DNA of 64,000 bases from positions 1 through 64,000 of the forward strand of contig NZ_LBDA02000001.1 in assembly GCF_000980885.2 (NCBI RefSeq), written 5' to 3'. Position 1 is the first letter of the stretch. The number at the start of each line of letters is the position of its first letter. Under the pieces are notes generated by a model, which saw nothing but the letters and a program-made list of their open reading frames with translations, was not told the DNA's origin and ran no database searches. The position numbers and the translations under genes were made by a program. Positions 61,892 through 64,000 of this stretch are shown here, in pieces. Source of the DNA: Streptomyces malaysiense. Lineage in GTDB: Bacteria; Actinomycetota; Actinomycetes; Streptomycetales; Streptomycetaceae.

Positions 61892-62383
61892 TCAGGGGTG
61901 GTGCGGCGGCGGAGGCGGGATGGTCCCGAGGCCGGGGGCCGGCTCGGGCCAGACCAGCAGGACCGGGCAGGGGGCGTGGTCGACGGCGAAGCGGACCGCC
62001 GGGCCGAGGCTGCGCGGCCCGAGCCGGGACCGGTCGCCGTCCCGCGCCAGCAGCAGCAGATCGGCCCCCTCCGCGGCGGCCACCACCTCCCGCTCGACCC
62101 GGCCCGCGCGCTCCTCGCACACGGCGGGCCGGCCCAGCCGCTCGGCCGCGGCTGCCAGGAGTTCGGCGGCCGACGTCCCGCCCAGCTCCTCCAGCAGGAC
62201 ACCGGGATCGCGCTCCGGGTGCCCGCGGCCCAGCAATCCCGCGAACGCGCCGTGTGCGACCCCGGGCACATCGGGGCCGCTGACGTGCAGCAGCACCACT
62301 TCGGCGGACTCCGGCGCGTGGGTGCGCACGGCGTCCACGCAGGCGGGCCAGGTGCCCTCGACCAGCCAGACGATCACCCGCAT
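61892..62383 (-). CDS. universal stress protein
   Basis: A 163-residue single UspA domain. The C-terminal ATP-binding-type stretch LLARDGDRSRLGPRSLGPAV and FAVDHAPCPVLLVWPE fits the G-2x-G-9x-G pattern. A Pro/His tail follows. It lies downstream of the ArsB-like gene on the same strand with a 15-bp gap, so it is likely co-transcribed. Confidence 0.82.
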   Translation of the reverse strand: MRVIVWLVEGTWPACVDAVRTHAPESAEVVLLHVSGPDVPGVAHGAFAGLLGRGHPERDPGVLLEELGGTSAAELLAAAAERLGRPAVCEERAGRVEREVVAAAEGADLLLLARDGDRSRLGPRSLGPAVRFAVDHAPCPVLLVWPEPAPGLGTIPPPPPHHP

Positions 62384-62398
62384 CGGGTCGGCCTCCCG

Positions 62399-63700
62399 TC
62401 AGAGAACGTGCAGCGACCCCCACAGTGCCACCACCGCGACCGCGAGGGAGGACGGCACGGCGAGCAGACCCAGCCGGGTGAACTCGCCGAGATTCACGCC
62501 GTGCTCGTGCTGGTGCACGATCCGCCGCCACAGCAGCGTGGCCAGCGACCCGGCGTAGGTCAGGTTCGGGCCGATGTTCACGCCGAGCAGCACCGCGAGC
62601 ACCGCGCCGGGACCCGCCGGGGCCGCGAGCGGCAGCAGGACCAGCACCGCGGGCAGGTTGTTGACGATGTTCGCGAGGACGGCGGCCAGCGCGGCCGTCC
62701 CCAGCAGCGCGGGCAGACCGGTGCCGCCCGGCACGACGTGGCCGAGCGCGTCGGCGAGCCCGTTGTCCACCACCGCCCGCACCACGATGCCCAGCGCCAG
62801 GACGAACGCGAGGAACGCCGGGGCCGCCGCCCTCACCACGTCCACCGGGGTCGCCTCCCGGCGCAGCAGCGACCGCCCGGCCAGCACCAGCGCCCCGGCC
62901 GCCGCCACCCAGGCGGGCTCGACGCCGAACGCCGAGGCCACCACGAACCCGGCCAGCGTGCAGGCGACGGTCACCACCGCGAACCGGGGAAGGACGGGCG
63001 GCTCGCCGGCGTCGCGGCCCGCCGGGGCCGCCGCCGCGAGGTCCCCGGCGAAGAACCGCCGGAACACCGCGTACTCCACGCAGATCGCCGCCAGCCACGG
63101 CAGCGCCATCAGCCCGGCGAACCGGGTGAAGCTCAGCCCGCTCGCCGCGAACGCCAGCAGGTTCGTCAGATTGGACACCGGCAGCAGCAGCGACGCCGTG
63201 TTCGACAGATGCGTGCAGGCGTAGACATGCGGCTTGGGTCGTACGCCGGTGCGCGCGGCGGTGGCGAACACCACCGGGGTGAGCAGCACGATCGTGGCGT
63301 CCAGGCTGAGTACGGCGGTGATGGCGGACGCGAGCACGAAGACCGCCGTCAGCAGCCGTACCGGACGTCCCGCGGCGCAGCGGGCCATCCACGCCCCGCA
63401 CGCCCGGAACAGGCCCTCCACGGAACAGAAGTGGGCGAGCACGAGAACCGCCGCGAGGAAACCGACCACCGGACCCAGCCGCTCGGCCTCGGCGCGGGCA
63501 TGGCCGAGGGAGATGGCGCCGGAGGCGATGACGATCCCGGCGGCCGGCACGGCCATGACCGCCTCCGGCCACCCGAAGGGCCGTACGACGGCGAAGGCGA
63601 GCACCCCGAGGAGCAGGACGACGGAGAGTGCTTCGGCGAGCGCGCTGTTCAGTGCGGGGTCCTTCCGGATTCGGTCACGCTGTCCCGCCCATGAAAACAC
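62399..63700 (-). CDS. ArsB-like SLC13/arsenite-type membrane transporter
   Basis: A 433-residue polytopic permease of the ArsB/NhaD superfamily. Eleven or so hydrophobic helices are visible. Signature parts are LSLDATIVLLTPVVFATA and CTHLSNTASLLLPVSNLTNL, then LGVNIGPNLTYAGSLATLLW. It probably extrudes arsenite, antimonite or organic anions with proton coupling. The GTG at 63700 is the longest start but has no ribosome site; a CTG at 63652, with GGAAGG nine bases upstream, may be the true start. No ars regulator is nearby. Confidence 0.82.
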   Translation of the reverse strand: MFSWAGQRDRIRKDPALNSALAEALSVVLLLGVLAFAVVRPFGWPEAVMAVPAAGIVIASGAISLGHARAEAERLGPVVGFLAAVLVLAHFCSVEGLFRACGAWMARCAAGRPVRLLTAVFVLASAITAVLSLDATIVLLTPVVFATAARTGVRPKPHVYACTHLSNTASLLLPVSNLTNLLAFAASGLSFTRFAGLMALPWLAAICVEYAVFRRFFAGDLAAAAPAGRDAGEPPVLPRFAVVTVACTLAGFVVASAFGVEPAWVAAAGALVLAGRSLLRREATPVDVVRAAAPAFLAFVLALGIVVRAVVDNGLADALGHVVPGGTGLPALLGTAALAAVLANIVNNLPAVLVLLPLAAPAGPGAVLAVLLGVNIGPNLTYAGSLATLLWRRIVHQHEHGVNLGEFTRLGLLAVPSSLAVAVVALWGSLHVL

Positions 63701-63719
63701 CCGCTCGGGAGTACGGAGT

Positions 63720-63745
63720 CCCCGGCCGTGCCGCGACGGCCGGGG
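63720..63745. terminator. 9-bp stem GC-rich hairpin
   Basis: Arms CCCCGGCCG (63720-63728) and CGGCCGGGG (63737-63745) form a perfect stem with an 8-nt loop. It lies just after the DUF4232 gene's stop on the minus strand and before the ArsB-like gene start, so it can terminate the former. Confidence 0.7.
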
Positions 63746-63754
63746 CGGGACCCG

Positions 63755-64000
63755 TCAGGGAGCGGTGCCGGGGCTGAACACCGTCAGGAAGACGGACGAG
63801 GAGTTGCCGGAGACCGGGACCTCGCCACCCGTCCACGTCACCTTCAGGTGATCGCGTTCATCCGGCGGGGTGATCAGCAGAGCCGCCGGCTTGGCCGTCC
63901 TCGCCCCGCTCACCCCCGGGTTGGAGAAGGTCAGCCCGGCCCAGGCGCTCTGGCCGGGCTTGAGGGTGACCGTCTTGGAGGTGCCGCCCGACTCCCGTCC
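63755..64000 (-). CDS. DUF4232 domain protein, 3' end (partial)
   Basis: The last 81 residues of a gene running off the right edge. It reads GRESGGTSKTVTLKPGQSAW, then AGLTFSNPGVSG and LLITPPDERDHLKVTWTGGE, ending PVSGNSSSVFLTVFSPGTAP before a TGA at 63755-63757. This is the C-terminal part of DUF4232, usually found on secreted Streptomyces lipoproteins. The N-terminus and signal are outside the window. Confidence 0.75.
   Translation of the reverse strand, partial: GRESGGTSKTVTLKPGQSAWAGLTFSNPGVSGARTAKPAALLITPPDERDHLKVTWTGGEVPVSGNSSSVFLTVFSPGTAP

Overview
The window is chromosomal DNA from a Streptomyces or very close actinomycete. It is about 72-75% G+C with strong third-position GC bias, frequent GTG starts, GTGA/ATGA stop-start overlaps and purine-rich ribosome binding sites. 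Family content agrees: a SARP regulator carrying a TTA codon, a DmdR/IdeR-type iron box, a ROK repressor, DUF4235, DUF4232, DUF3626 and a STAS anti-anti-sigma factor. No rRNA, tRNA, CRISPR array or complete insertion sequence was seen.

Layout. 1-17.2 kb is housekeeping and catabolic: a small membrane protein, an IS5-type transposase remnant, pirin, an ECF sigma factor with a membrane partner, a repeat-rich secreted protein, a D-cysteine desulfhydrase/ACC deaminase family enzyme, a MoxR-VWA pair, an OpuC-like ABC importer, lutABC, an S33 peptidase, a formaldehyde dehydrogenase and a pentapeptide-repeat protein. 17.3-35.7 kb holds a CYP102-like P450 divergent from a TetR gene, an iron-box-controlled DUF2470 gene, a Tat-exported lactonase-like protein, a FUSC exporter, a FusB-like protein facing DUF3626, a ROK regulator with an operator, hydrolases, two decayed genes, a PHP/HhH protein, a GH16-CBM13 glucanase, a GT39 membrane glycosyltransferase, a divergent PRPP synthetase paralogue and a STAS protein. 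35.7-40.7 kb is a set of small redox and stress genes.

41.0-58.3 kb is the most interesting part: a compact type I polyketide cluster. It contains P450 plus ferredoxin, a carboxymuconolactone-decarboxylase-like protein, a CaiB/BaiF protein with permuted domain order, a discrete ACP, one PKS module (KS-AT-KR-ACP) whose KR lacks the catalytic Tyr and Asn, an acyl-CoA ligase, an alpha/beta hydrolase, a Baeyer-Villiger monooxygenase, a SARP, a luciferase-like oxidoreductase and a type II thioesterase. Three promoter regions (ACP-PKS-ligase, BVMO-hydrolase, luciferase-like-TEII) each carry three heptamers ending mostly in TCAG at exact 11-bp spacing, the geometry of SARP binding sites. The SARP has a Leu-TTA at residue 100. 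The inferred chain is bldA tRNA, then SARP, then three operons. The inferred chemistry is ligase and ACP loading of a carboxylic acid starter, one or more malonyl extensions without ketoreduction, then oxidative tailoring. The product is not recognised.

58.3-64 kb returns to ordinary genes: a flavoprotein, a secreted protein, a GH114-like lipoprotein, an aldo/keto reductase, a universal stress protein, an ArsB-like transporter and the 3' end of a DUF4232 gene running off the window.
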